Below, in pieces: positions 1 to 6,202 of a DNA stretch of 8,970 bases. The stretch's first letter is position 1. Each line of letters begins with the position of its first letter. This stretch comes from Acidimicrobiia bacterium (lineage in GTDB: Bacteria > Actinomycetota > Acidimicrobiia > Spongiisociales > UBA5794). The notes below the pieces were generated by a model. That model had not been told where the DNA came from, searched no databases, and was given only the letters and a program-made list of their open reading frames with translations. Where the stretch lies: positions 1 to 8,970 of the forward strand of contig JABDIW010000233.1 in NCBI GenBank assembly GCA_013003515.1, read 5' to 3'. Made by a program: the position numbers and the translations under genes.

Positions 1-848
1 AGAACCAGACAACGCGGGTGGTCGGCGACAGCATCATCGATCTCGATGCCGCGGATCATCGGACCCGGATGCAGCACCACCGTGTCCGGCTTCAGCGCAT
101 TGAACCGGGACTCGGTCATGCCGAAACGGGATCGGTACTCGGCCACCGACGGGAACAACGAGGCACCGCCCCGTTCCGACTGGACCCGCAAGAGGTACAC
201 GGCGTCCACCTCGGTGAGGACGTCATCGAGGTCGTGACTGGTGGTCACCGGCCAGCCTGCCACGTCGTGGGGCAACAGCGTCGGAGGCGCCACCAGGGTG
301 ACCTCGGCCCCGAGTGTGGCGAAGGCGAAGATGTCAGAACGGGCGACCCTGCTGTGTCGAATGTCGCCGACGATGGCCACCCGGACGCCGTCGAGAGCCC
401 CAAACCGCTGGGTCAGGGTCAAGCAGTCGAGGAGACCCTGAGTCGGATGTTGATGGGCTCCGTCTCCACCGTTGACGACCGGCACAGAACACCATTCGGC
501 AACCCGCCACGGGGCTCCGGTGCTCTTGTGGCGGACGACGATGAGGTCGGCCCCCATCGCCTCGATCGTCAGAGCGGTGTCTTTGAGTGACTCGCCCTTC
601 GAGAGCGATGACGACCCCGGTGAGAACGACAGCGTGTCGGCCGACAACGCCCGGGCAGCACGCTCGAACGACATGCGGGTCCGGGTCGATGGCTCGAAGA
701 ACATGGTGGCGACGGTTTTCCCGCGCAGCGCCGGCACCTTCGGAATGGGCCGGTCCAGGACGTCGCGGAACTCGGCAGCATCACGAAGCAGTGACTCGAG
801 GATCGGTCGCTCCAGCCCCTCGGTGCTGAGGAGGTGCGGGCCGGTCAT
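1..848 (-). CDS. pyrB: Aspartate carbamoyltransferase catalytic subunit, 3' end cut by window edge
   Basis: Joins carbamoyl phosphate to L-aspartate, the committed step of de novo pyrimidine synthesis, in the cytoplasm. Reading back from ATG at 848, 282 residues are open to the window edge; the family has about 305-315, so only the last few dozen are missing. Carbamoyl-phosphate site residues are all visible: FFEPSTRTR (residues 50-58), SLSKGESLKDT with Lys84 (81-91), HPTQGLLD (134-141), GDIRHSRVARS (161-171) and HPGPMIRGIEIDD (260-272). Several of these fall at the same numbers as in the E. coli catalytic chain (Lys84, His134, Arg167). The HPGPM-x-RG form is like actinobacterial PyrB. A ribosome site GGGAGAGG lies a few bases upstream of the ATG, which overlaps the pyrR stop by four bases (ATGA). 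Expression should therefore follow pyrR and its leader. pyrC and carAB probably follow outside the window (inference). Confidence 0.97.
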   Translation of the reverse strand, partial: MTGPHLLSTEGLERPILESLLRDAAEFRDVLDRPIPKVPALRGKTVATMFFEPSTRTRMSFERAARALSADTLSFSPGSSSLSKGESLKDTALTIEAMGADLIVVRHKSTGAPWRVAEWCSVPVVNGGDGAHQHPTQGLLDCLTLTQRFGALDGVRVAIVGDIRHSRVARSDIFAFATLGAEVTLVAPPTLLPHDVAGWPVTTSHDLDDVLTEVDAVYLLRVQSERGGASLFPSVAEYRSRFGMTESRFNALKPDTVVLHPGPMIRGIEIDDAVADHPRCLV

Positions 849-1372
849 GTGTCCTCTCCCAGCCAGACGCCCTCTTCACCGTCGACCTCGTGGAGACGCA
901 CCGTCACACGCTCCGAAGACGAGGTGGGCAGGTTCTTGCCGACGAAGTCCGCCCGGATCGGCAGCTCCCGATGACCGCGGTCGACGAGGACTGCGAGCTG
1001 GACTGCCTGGGGCCGCCCCAGGTCGGCGAGGGCATCGAGCGCGGCACGGATGGTCCGGCCGGTGAACAGGACGTCATCGACGAGCACGACGACCGTGCCT
1101 TCGAGCGATGATGGCAGGGACGTTCTAGCGAGAGCCACCTTTGGCCTGCTCCCCAGATCGTCCCGGTACAGACCGATGTCGAGTGCGCCGACCGGCACCT
1201 CGACCCCTTCGATCTTGGAGATCTCGGCGGCCAGACGCTCGGCCACGGGGACTCCTCTGGTGTGGATCCCAACGAGGACGATTCCCCGAGGACCCCGGTT
1301 CCGCTCGATGATCTCGTGAGCGATCCGTCTGGTGATCCGATCGAGATCGGACGAGTCGAGCACCCGTTTCAT
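845..1372 (-). CDS. pyrR: PyrR, pyrimidine operon RNA-binding regulator / uracil phosphoribosyltransferase-like
   Basis: Binds pyr leader RNA when UMP/UTP is plentiful and lowers pyr gene expression; many members also have uracil phosphoribosyltransferase activity. The 175-residue product is of usual length. The PRPP-binding motif VLVDDVLFTGRT is at residues 96-107, the N-terminal IVLVGIHTRGVPVAERL type I PRTase segment at 31-47, and the PyrR-type DRGHRELPIRADFVGKNLPT at 131-150. The ATG at 1372 is the only usable upstream start: in frame, a TGA stop lies three codons before it (1381-1379). No Shine-Dalgarno precedes this ATG; the good one upstream serves a nine-codon leader ORF whose stop overlaps the pyrR ATG. 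A PyrR-binding hairpin lies between nusB and pyrR, so pyrR probably represses its own translation and, by coupling, that of pyrB. The stop overlaps the pyrB ATG by four bases. Confidence 0.97.
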   Translation of the reverse strand: MKRVLDSSDLDRITRRIAHEIIERNRGPRGIVLVGIHTRGVPVAERLAAEISKIEGVEVPVGALDIGLYRDDLGSRPKVALARTSLPSSLEGTVVVLVDDVLFTGRTIRAALDALADLGRPQAVQLAVLVDRGHRELPIRADFVGKNLPTSSSERVTVRLHEVDGEEGVWLGEDT

Positions 1373-1398
1373 GATGCATCACACATGCCAGCGCGCAT
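1369..1398 (-). CDS. Putative nine-codon leader peptide upstream of pyrR
   Basis: Minus-strand ATG at 1398 opens a nine-codon frame (MRAGMCDAS) ending in TGA at 1371-1369; this stop shares four bases (ATGA) with the pyrR ATG. It is the only start in the nusB-pyrR gap with a strong Shine-Dalgarno (AAGGAGG, 1408-1402), although the spacing to the ATG is short at three bases. pyrR itself has no ribosome site, so ribosomes probably load here and pass on to pyrR by termination-reinitiation. The peptide has no composition suggesting ribosome stalling, so the act of translation is more likely to matter than the product. It could be a chance frame, with ribosomes reaching pyrR some other way; conservation of the frame would settle it. 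Confidence 0.45.
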   Translation of the reverse strand: MRAGMCDAS

Positions 1399-1436
1399 GT
1401 CCCTCCTTCCCGGCCTCGCAGGACCGGACTTAAAGG
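1399..1436 (-). promoter_or_regulatory. PyrR-binding RNA hairpin overlapping a Shine-Dalgarno (translational operator)
   Basis: The minus-strand RNA contains UCCUGCGAGGC at 1423-1413, fitting the PyrR binding-loop consensus UCCNGNGAGG known from Bacillus and mycobacterial pyr leaders. A fold can be drawn by hand: top stem C1422-C1421 with G1415-G1414 closing a five-base loop, U1423 bulged, middle stem CCGG (1427-1424) with CCGG (1413-1410), an asymmetric internal loop, and lower stem CCUU (1436-1433) with AAGG (1408-1405). The lower stem pairs half of the Shine-Dalgarno AAGGAGG. No terminator or antiterminator follows, so the transcription attenuation of Bacillus is unlikely. PyrR-dependent translational repression, as reported for Mycobacterium smegmatis, fits better. 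The nusB stop codon (1432-1430) lies within the 5' arm. Confidence 0.8.
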
Positions 1437-1846
1437 TCGGTTCGAGAGGCGACGCTAGCACCCGCGTCCGATGGCTCGGCTTCACTGCGGACCTGGTCCG
1501 CCAGGGTCGCCAGGACACCGTTCACAAACGCACCCGAGCGCTCGGTGGAGTACGTCTTTGCCATCCGAACCGCTTCAGAGAGGATCACGGCCGTGGGGGT
1601 CGCCTTGTTCTCCAGCTCCCACACGGCGAGTCGGAGGATGTTGCGGTCGAGGGCAGGCATCCGGTCGACTCGCCATCCTCGCGATGCGCTCTCGATGGTC
1701 GAGTCGATGGCGGCCACATCGCCCAGGACGCCCTCGACCATGGACCGGACCCGAGCTCTCTCGATGTCGTCGGTGGGAGCGGTTTCGCGGAGATCGGCGG
1801 TGTAGAGGATGGCAAGGGCCGCGTCCCGCGCCTCGACGGCGCTCAC
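1430..1846 (-). CDS. nusB: Transcription antitermination factor NusB
   Basis: A small all-helical RNA-binding protein that pairs with NusE (ribosomal protein S10) at boxA sites to keep RNA polymerase processive on rRNA operons. The 138-residue product is of usual length. It opens with the family's pattern of a basic residue and Ala before a Leu-Tyr (ARDAALAILYTADL, 6-19). The C-terminal half carries the conserved ALDRNILRLAVWEL helix and the segment ending in FVNGVLATLA. It starts at GTG, whose bases overlap the efp stop (GTGA), with AGGGTG just upstream. The TAA stop lies in the 5' arm of the PyrR-binding hairpin, so translation of this gene may disturb that structure. The efp-nusB-pyrR order is common in Actinobacteria. 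Confidence 0.95.
   Translation of the reverse strand: MSAVEARDAALAILYTADLRETAPTDDIERARVRSMVEGVLGDVAAIDSTIESASRGWRVDRMPALDRNILRLAVWELENKATPTAVILSEAVRMAKTYSTERSGAFVNGVLATLADQVRSEAEPSDAGASVASRTDL
1452..1460 (-). promoter_or_regulatory. Possible extended -10 promoter element for the pyr operon, inside nusB
   Basis: The minus strand reads TGC-TAGCGT here, which fits an extended -10 (TGn-TAnnnT). A start site about seven bases downstream, near 1445, would put the PyrR hairpin close to the 5' end of the mRNA, as in mycobacterial pyr leaders. No -35 of the TTGACA type is seen about 17 bases upstream. Short matches of this kind are common by chance, so this is only a candidate; the alternative is read-through from the aro-nusB transcript. 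Confidence 0.2.
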
Positions 1847-2403
1847 GACACCCTGGTGATGTAGCTGCCCGTGCGCGTGTCGACTTTCACGATGTCACCG
1901 ACCTCCACGAAGAGCGGGGCCTGGATCACGAGATCGGTCTGCAGCGTCACGGGCTTGGTGGCTCCCGACACCCGATCTCCCTTCACGCCGGGCTCGGCGT
2001 AGGTCACCTCGAGCTCGACAGACGCCGGCAGATCGACACCGATCGGACGGTCGTCATGGCGGTTGACCTGGATCGTCGCTCCCTCGACGAGGTACGGGAG
2101 CTCGTCGGCCACCACTTCGAGAGGAACGACGGTCTGCTCGTACGTGGCCATGTTCATGATGTGGAGCCCGTTCTCATCCCGGTACAGGTACTGGAAGTCG
2201 GAACGGTCGATCGTTGCCTTCGGGAGGTTCTCGCCGGCCCGAAACGTCTTGTCGACCACGGCGCCAGTGCTCAGATTCTTGAGTTTCATCCGGACGAAGG
2301 CCTTACCCTTGCCGGGCTTGACGTGCTGGTAGTCGACGACCTTGCACAGACCCTCGGGCAGATCGAGAGCCATTCCCGGCTTGACGTCGTTGGTGGAGAT
2401 CAC
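1843..2403 (-). CDS. efp: Translation elongation factor P
   Basis: Binds between the P and E sites of the ribosome and relieves stalling at consecutive prolines. The 186-residue product matches the family length and shows the three beta-barrel layout: N-terminal KOW-like domain (about 1-65), OB domain (about 66-128), C-terminal domain (about 129-186) with VKGDRVSGATKPVTLQT at 140-156. The domain I loop that reaches the P-site tRNA is PGKGK with Lys32 at the tip. The family's modified or functional Lys is therefore present, but the loop is not the PGKGP form reported for many Actinobacteria that use unmodified EF-P. No EpmA, YmfI or EarP-type modification gene is seen nearby. The start is GTG at 2403, supported by AAGGGG eight bases upstream and by the four-base overlap with the peptidase stop; the family's M-I-S-T-N-D opening fits it. 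Confidence 0.97.
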   Translation of the reverse strand: MISTNDVKPGMALDLPEGLCKVVDYQHVKPGKGKAFVRMKLKNLSTGAVVDKTFRAGENLPKATIDRSDFQYLYRDENGLHIMNMATYEQTVVPLEVVADELPYLVEGATIQVNRHDDRPIGVDLPASVELEVTYAEPGVKGDRVSGATKPVTLQTDLVIQAPLFVEVGDIVKVDTRTGSYITRVS

Positions 2404-3461
2404 GGCACCAGCCCCTTCGGTGATGTGGTGAGCACCTCGCCACCGGTCTCGGTGACCAGGACCATGTCTTCGATGCGGACTCCGCCGCTCCCCGGCACGT
2501 ACACACCGGGCTCCACCGTGACGACATCGCCGGGAGCGAGGACGTCGTCGGAGACCCGGGAGAGGCGGGGCATTTCGTGGATGTCGAGGCCCACCCCGTG
2601 ACCTGTCGAGTGGATGAAGTACTCCTCCATGCCGTGACTGCGCAGAACTGCTCGACACGCCTCGTCGACTTCTCGACCGGTGGCGCCGGGCCGCACGGCT
2701 GCGATTCCGGCTTCCTGGGATTCCAGAACGGCCGTGTACATCCTGGAGGCTTCTTCAGATGGCTCGCCACCGAGCCATACCGTGCGCGACATGTCCGAGT
2801 GATACCCATCGACGACACACCCGTAGTCGAGGAGTAGGAGCCCATCGCCGATGGCTGACTCGCCGGCGCGATGATGTGGGAGCGAGGCGTTGGCTCCCAC
2901 AGCAACGATCGGCTCCCAGCCGGCGCGATTCCCCCCGTTTTCCTCCATCACCGAGATGAGGGCCCGCCCGAGCTCGGCTTCGGTCGCTACGGACGAGGCG
3001 AGCTGTTGGATCTGGGCGAACGCGGCGTCACCGGCTGCTGCCGCCCGGCGCAGCGCCTCGACCTCGTCGGCATCCTTGAGTCGTCGAAGATCCGAGACGA
3101 GACCGCTGGTCGGCTTCACCTCACCCGTCACGGCCTCTCCCAGGCGTCGAGCGAAGTCCCACGTGACGTGGTGCGCTTCGAGGCCGACGGTCGCCTCACC
3201 GACGTGCTGTGCGATGTCGTCCGTGACAGGACCCGTATGCACCTGAAGATCGATCCCGGTCAGAGCCTCCACCACGGCCCCGGCGACCTCGCCATATCGC
3301 CCATCGGTGAAGAAGGTTCCGCCGTCGGTCGTGACCAACAGGAAGGCGCTCGAGCCCGTGAAACCGGTGAGATACCTGATGTTGGCCAGATCGGTGACGA
3401 GCAAGGCGTCGTCGAGGCGCGAACGAAGATTCTGAAGGCGTTTGTCGTGATTCATGATCAC
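2400..3461 (-). CDS. pepQ: M24B family Xaa-Pro aminopeptidase / dipeptidase
   Basis: A cytoplasmic metallopeptidase that cleaves next to proline, with the pita-bread fold and two metal ions. All five metal ligands are visible: Asp212 (LDYG), Asp223 (SDMSRT), His288 (STGHGVGLDIHE), Glu317 (VEPGVY) and Glu331 (VRIEDM). His197 in PHHR is the likely substrate histidine. The N-terminal creatinase-like domain covers about 1-125 and contains the typical IRYLTGFTGSSAFLLV segment. At 353 residues it is of usual length. Aminopeptidase and dipeptidase members cannot be told apart by these motifs, so the symbol follows the actinobacterial neighbour convention. The start is GTG at 3461, which overlaps the aroB stop as GTGA; ATG at 3455 is also possible, and neither has a Shine-Dalgarno. 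A proline peptidase next to EF-P is a recurrent actinobacterial arrangement. Confidence 0.93.
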   Translation of the reverse strand: MIMNHDKRLQNLRSRLDDALLVTDLANIRYLTGFTGSSAFLLVTTDGGTFFTDGRYGEVAGAVVEALTGIDLQVHTGPVTDDIAQHVGEATVGLEAHHVTWDFARRLGEAVTGEVKPTSGLVSDLRRLKDADEVEALRRAAAAGDAAFAQIQQLASSVATEAELGRALISVMEENGGNRAGWEPIVAVGANASLPHHRAGESAIGDGLLLLDYGCVVDGYHSDMSRTVWLGGEPSEEASRMYTAVLESQEAGIAAVRPGATGREVDEACRAVLRSHGMEEYFIHSTGHGVGLDIHEMPRLSRVSDDVLAPGDVVTVEPGVYVPGSGGVRIEDMVLVTETGGEVLTTSPKGLVP

Positions 3462-4486
3462 CGGGGAGGGTACTCGACACCGACTACGTCGAGCCCCTGG
3501 GCGAGAACGGGTTCTGCCACGGTCTCGACGACCGGGCGCGCGATCTTCTGCAGGAGCACCATTCGCAGACCGGAGCGGTCACGCTTCTTGTCCAGGTGGA
3601 CGAGCCGGACGATTTCGGTCGGGTCACAATCGGGCGCCGCCACCGGGAGGCCGAGCCGCTCGATCGCCTCACGTTGCCGATCTTCATCATCGAACCCGGT
3701 GACGAGGCGTGACACTCGTCCGGCGACGACCATCCCGATCGCAACTGCGTCGCCGTGGCTGATACCCGCCGCCAGCTCGATGGCGTGCCCGGCCGTGTGC
3801 CCGTAATTGAGGATGGCGCGCCGCCCCGTCTCGGTGAGGTCGTCGTTGACGACGCCCACCTTCACCGCAATGGCAGCGGGTACGACCTCATCGAGGGGCG
3901 CGTCGATGCCGTCCGACTCCAGGACACCCAGGAGCGACCGGTCGCCGATCAAACCCGCTTTGAGTGCCTCAGCGAGTCCTTCACGCCTCACTGGAACCGG
4001 GAGGGCATCGAGGACGTCGAGGTCGACGATCACCCGGCTCGGCAGATGAAACGCTCCCACCAGGTTCTTTCCCCCAACGTTGACCGCCGTCTTCCCACCA
4101 ATGGCGGCATCGACTGCGGCCAGCGTGGTCGTCGGCACGAGGACGCTCTCGACGCCACGGAGGTACGTGGCGGCGACGAACCCGGCGAGGTCGGTCACGG
4201 CTCCCCCACCGACACCGATGACCGTGTCATGCCGGGTCAGTCCCATGACGTTGCCTGCCTCGTAGAGGGTCTCGGCGACGGCCAGCGTCTTGGCGGCGTC
4301 GCCATCCGGCACGATCTCGACCTGCGCCGGCACATCGAGCGCCGCGGCCATCGCCGTCGCCAGCGCCGCAACCGAGGGCTGGGCCACGATGAGTGCTGCG
4401 GTCCTCCTCTCCGACGGTGGCAGGACGTGGTCGATGCCGCGCCCCACGACGATCTCCGACCGATCGTGGATCAGGAAGCGGTCCAT
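3458..4486 (-). CDS. aroB: 3-Dehydroquinate synthase
   Basis: Converts DAHP to 3-dehydroquinate, the second step of the shikimate pathway, using NAD+ and a divalent metal. The 342-residue product is slightly short for the family (about 350-365). Visible motifs are the NAD-binding GVGGGAVTDLAGFVAATYLRG region (91-111), PTTTLAAVDAAIGGKTAVN (118-136), the metal ligands Glu173 in LAEALK, His230 in NYGHTAGHAIE and His244 in ISHGDAVAIG, and the C-terminal KKRD (300-303). Catalytic Lys and His residues are in place. The metal roles are assigned by family analogy with the Aspergillus enzyme. The ATG at 4486 lies 16 bases inside the end of aroK and has a GGAGG four bases upstream, so it probably loads its own ribosomes. 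In Mycobacterium, aroQ follows aroB; here the peptidase gene follows at once. Confidence 0.97.
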   Translation of the reverse strand: MDRFLIHDRSEIVVGRGIDHVLPPSERRTAALIVAQPSVAALATAMAAALDVPAQVEIVPDGDAAKTLAVAETLYEAGNVMGLTRHDTVIGVGGGAVTDLAGFVAATYLRGVESVLVPTTTLAAVDAAIGGKTAVNVGGKNLVGAFHLPSRVIVDLDVLDALPVPVRREGLAEALKAGLIGDRSLLGVLESDGIDAPLDEVVPAAIAVKVGVVNDDLTETGRRAILNYGHTAGHAIELAAGISHGDAVAIGMVVAGRVSRLVTGFDDEDRQREAIERLGLPVAAPDCDPTEIVRLVHLDKKRDRSGLRMVLLQKIARPVVETVAEPVLAQGLDVVGVEYPPR

Positions 4487-4983
4487 GCGGCCTCCACGGC
4501 GTCGGCTACTTCTGTGGGTGCGAGATCATCGGTGTCCACGGTCAGCGATGCGGCACGCTCGTACCGATGGCGCCGCTCGGCGAGGATCTCATCGAGACGC
4601 TCTCCGGCATCTCCATCCGCAAGGAGCGGTCGTGTCCCGTCCGGCTCGATGCGACCGGCAAGGACCTCCGGGCTCGCTCTGAGCCACACCACCAGGCCGG
4701 AGCCTCGCATCTCTTCCACGTTGTCGTCACGGAGAACGACACCGCCCCCGGTTGCGACCACTTGACCCCGGGTCGCCGCAATCCGCTTGACCGCTGCGGC
4801 TTCCATGTCGCGAAACGCCTCCTCGCCCGACTCGCCCCACAATGTGGCAATGGAGCATCCGGTCCGTGCCGTGACCTCGGAGTCGACGTCCACGAAGGCG
4901 GCGCCCATCGACTCGGCGACCAGCCGGCCAACCACGGATTTCCCCGCCCCCATCATTCCGATGAGCCAGAGGTTGTCGGGCAT
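4471..4983 (-). CDS. aroK: Shikimate kinase
   Basis: Phosphorylates shikimate at O3 with ATP, in the cytoplasm. The 170-residue product matches Mycobacterium AroK closely in length and numbering. The P-loop GMMGAGKS is at residues 9-16; the shikimate-binding residues are Asp34 (VDVDSE), Arg58 (AFRDME) and Gly79-81 (ATGGGVV). The LID segment RPLL begins at Arg118, and the ERRHRYERAA helix supplies the C-terminal arginine. The ATG at 4983 overlaps the aroC stop by one base (TGATG). An open frame continues upstream to 5130, but that part is a shadow of aroC and would place the P-loop far from the N terminus. No clear Shine-Dalgarno is present, so translation probably depends on aroC. The end overlaps aroB by 16 bases. 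Confidence 0.97.
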   Translation of the reverse strand: MPDNLWLIGMMGAGKSVVGRLVAESMGAAFVDVDSEVTARTGCSIATLWGESGEEAFRDMEAAAVKRIAATRGQVVATGGGVVLRDDNVEEMRGSGLVVWLRASPEVLAGRIEPDGTRPLLADGDAGERLDEILAERRHRYERAASLTVDTDDLAPTEVADAVEAAWTAS

Positions 4984-6134
4984 CAGAAGTCGCTGATCCG
5001 CTGCCGGTAGGCGCCGAGTCGTTGCACCATGTCGCCAACGGTGTCGCCCCCCAGGAGCCGCTGCATCTCCTGGGCCAGGACGATGGCCACCATCTGCTCG
5101 GCAACCACCCCTGCCGCCGGGACGGCGCACACATCACTGCGCTCCCGAAAGGCCTTCTCCGGCTCCTTCGTCTCGACATCGACCGTATCGAGCGGTCGCA
5201 TCACGGTCGAGATCGGCTTCATTGCCGCCCGCACCCGCAACACGGCACCATTGGTCATTCCACCTTCGGTCCCACCGGCGCGATTGGTTGCCCGCGTGAA
5301 CCCGCCGGGATCGTGATAGATCTCGTCATGTGCCCCCGATCCGGGTCGGCGAGCCACATCGAAGCCATCTCCGATTTCGACGCCCTTGATTGCCTGAATG
5401 GACATCAGGGCGTGGGCCAGCCTGCCGTCGAGCTTCCTGTCCCAGTGCACGTGGCTTCCGACACCTGGCGGGAGCCCGTAGGCGAGGACCTCGACGACGC
5501 CTCCCAGCGTGTCGCGAGCCTGTTGGGCCGACTCGATGGCAGCGACCATCGCCGCCTCATCCTCTGCCCCGAATGCTCGAACCGGTGAATCGTCGATGGC
5601 GGCGAGGTCTCCAGGCCCCGGGAGGTCGTCACGGGTCGCCGTCACCTCGCCGATGGCGACGACGTGGCTGATGACGTAGACGCCGAGCTGGTTCAGCAGC
5701 AGTTTCGAGACGTGACCGGCAACGGTGCGTGCCGCCGTCTCACGGGCCGACGCCCTCTCGAGGATGTCGCGGGCGTCGTGCGTGTCGTATTTCTGCATGC
5801 CGGCCAGGTCGGCATGACCGGGCCGCGGTGTGGTCAGCGCCCGCTTCGCCTCTCCCGGCTCGGGCGACATCTCCTCTGCCCACTTCGGCCATTCGGTGTT
5901 TCTGATGACGACAGCCAGCGGGCTTCCGAGGGTCTTCCCAAAGCGGACACCGCCGAGGATCTCCAGCTCGTCTCTCTCGAGGCGCATCCGTCTTCCCCGG
6001 CCAAAGCCGAGGCGCCGGCGCGCCAGTTCGTCTCCGATGCCTGACGCGGTTACGGGGACGCCGGCGGGGAGCCCTTCGACGATGGTGACGAGACCGGGAC
6101 CGTGGGACTCCCCCGCGGTGAGAAAGCGAATCAT
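4983..6134 (-). CDS. aroC: Chorismate synthase
   Basis: Removes phosphate from EPSP to give chorismate, the branch point for aromatic amino acids, folate and quinones; it needs reduced FMN. The 383-residue product lies between the E. coli (about 360) and Mycobacterium (about 400) enzymes. It shows the N-terminal signature FLTAGESHGPGL (4-15) with catalytic His11, RPGHADLAG with His107, the RASARETAART segment (127-137), and GDGFDVARRPGSGAHDEIY (255-273). The first ATG, at 6134, gives the expected M-I-R-F-L-T-A-G-E-S-H-G opening, so the start is firm. It has no Shine-Dalgarno at the right distance; GAGGGG is about 15 bases upstream, and a TACCAT -10-like box ends 9 bases before the ATG, so the transcript may be leaderless. 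It is first in the aro-pepQ-efp-nusB run, just after the pilus operon hairpins. Confidence 0.98.
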   Translation of the reverse strand: MIRFLTAGESHGPGLVTIVEGLPAGVPVTASGIGDELARRRLGFGRGRRMRLERDELEILGGVRFGKTLGSPLAVVIRNTEWPKWAEEMSPEPGEAKRALTTPRPGHADLAGMQKYDTHDARDILERASARETAARTVAGHVSKLLLNQLGVYVISHVVAIGEVTATRDDLPGPGDLAAIDDSPVRAFGAEDEAAMVAAIESAQQARDTLGGVVEVLAYGLPPGVGSHVHWDRKLDGRLAHALMSIQAIKGVEIGDGFDVARRPGSGAHDEIYHDPGGFTRATNRAGGTEGGMTNGAVLRVRAAMKPISTVMRPLDTVDVETKEPEKAFRERSDVCAVPAAGVVAEQMVAIVLAQEMQRLLGGDTVGDMVQRLGAYRQRISDF

Positions 6135-6143
6135 GGGCGAGCG

Positions 6144-6149
6144 ATGGTA
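6144..6149 (-). promoter_or_regulatory. Possible -10 box for a leaderless aroC transcript
   Basis: The minus strand reads TACCAT (TAnnnT), ending nine bases before the aroC ATG, which would place transcription start at or within about two bases of the ATG. No -35 match is seen at the usual distance, where the hairpin arm lies (CCCTCT at 6172-6167). The lack of a Shine-Dalgarno for aroC makes a leaderless start reasonable, but the match is weak. Confidence 0.25.
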
Positions 6150-6163
6150 CCCCTCAATTGGCT

Positions 6164-6196
6164 GGGAGAGGGCCTGCCACTGGCAGGCCCTCTCCC
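6164..6196 (-). terminator. 16-bp perfect inverted repeat, likely terminator of the pilus operon
   Basis: Arms GGGAGAGGGCCTGCCA (6164-6179) and TGGCAGGCCCTCTCCC (6181-6196) are perfect complements around a single base; the real loop would be three or more bases. It lies 38 bases after the PilP-like stop. There is no T-run after it on either strand, so it is not a classical intrinsic terminator, but strong GC hairpins without a U-tract are often proposed as terminators in Actinobacteria. The element sits between the pil genes and aroC, as expected for separating two transcripts. It could instead protect the 3' end of the pil mRNA. Confidence 0.6.
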
Positions 6197-6202
6197 TCGG
6201 GG

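Noticed and set aside
18..590. Plus-strand open frame of 190 codons at the window start
   Set aside because: Lies wholly opposite pyrB, whose catalytic motifs are unmistakable.
1373..1429. Transcription attenuator (antiterminator/terminator pair) of the Bacillus pyr type
   Set aside because: There is a PyrR loop but no terminator hairpin with a U-run, and only 57 bases are available.
1471..2601. Long plus-strand open frame of 376 codons opposite nusB and efp
   Set aside because: Its product is rich in Arg, His and Asp with no recognisable motif, and it is antisense to two clear conserved genes; long antisense frames are normal in GC-rich coding DNA.
2404..2658. N-terminal extension of the efp frame
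   Set aside because: It overlaps the peptidase, and EF-P begins at the M-I-S-T-N-D segment; the extension is shadow sequence.
2871..3806. Plus-strand open frame of 311 codons opposite the peptidase and aroB ends
   Set aside because: Antisense shadow; composition and lack of motifs do not support a gene.
3755..4765. Plus-strand open frame of 336 codons opposite aroB and aroK
   Set aside because: It mirrors the codon pattern of the conserved minus-strand genes and shows no family motif.
4984..5130. N-terminal extension of the aroK frame upstream of ATG 4983
   Set aside because: It overlaps the aroC C terminus, is low-complexity, and would push the P-loop about 50 residues in; Mycobacterium-like AroK starts just before the P-loop.
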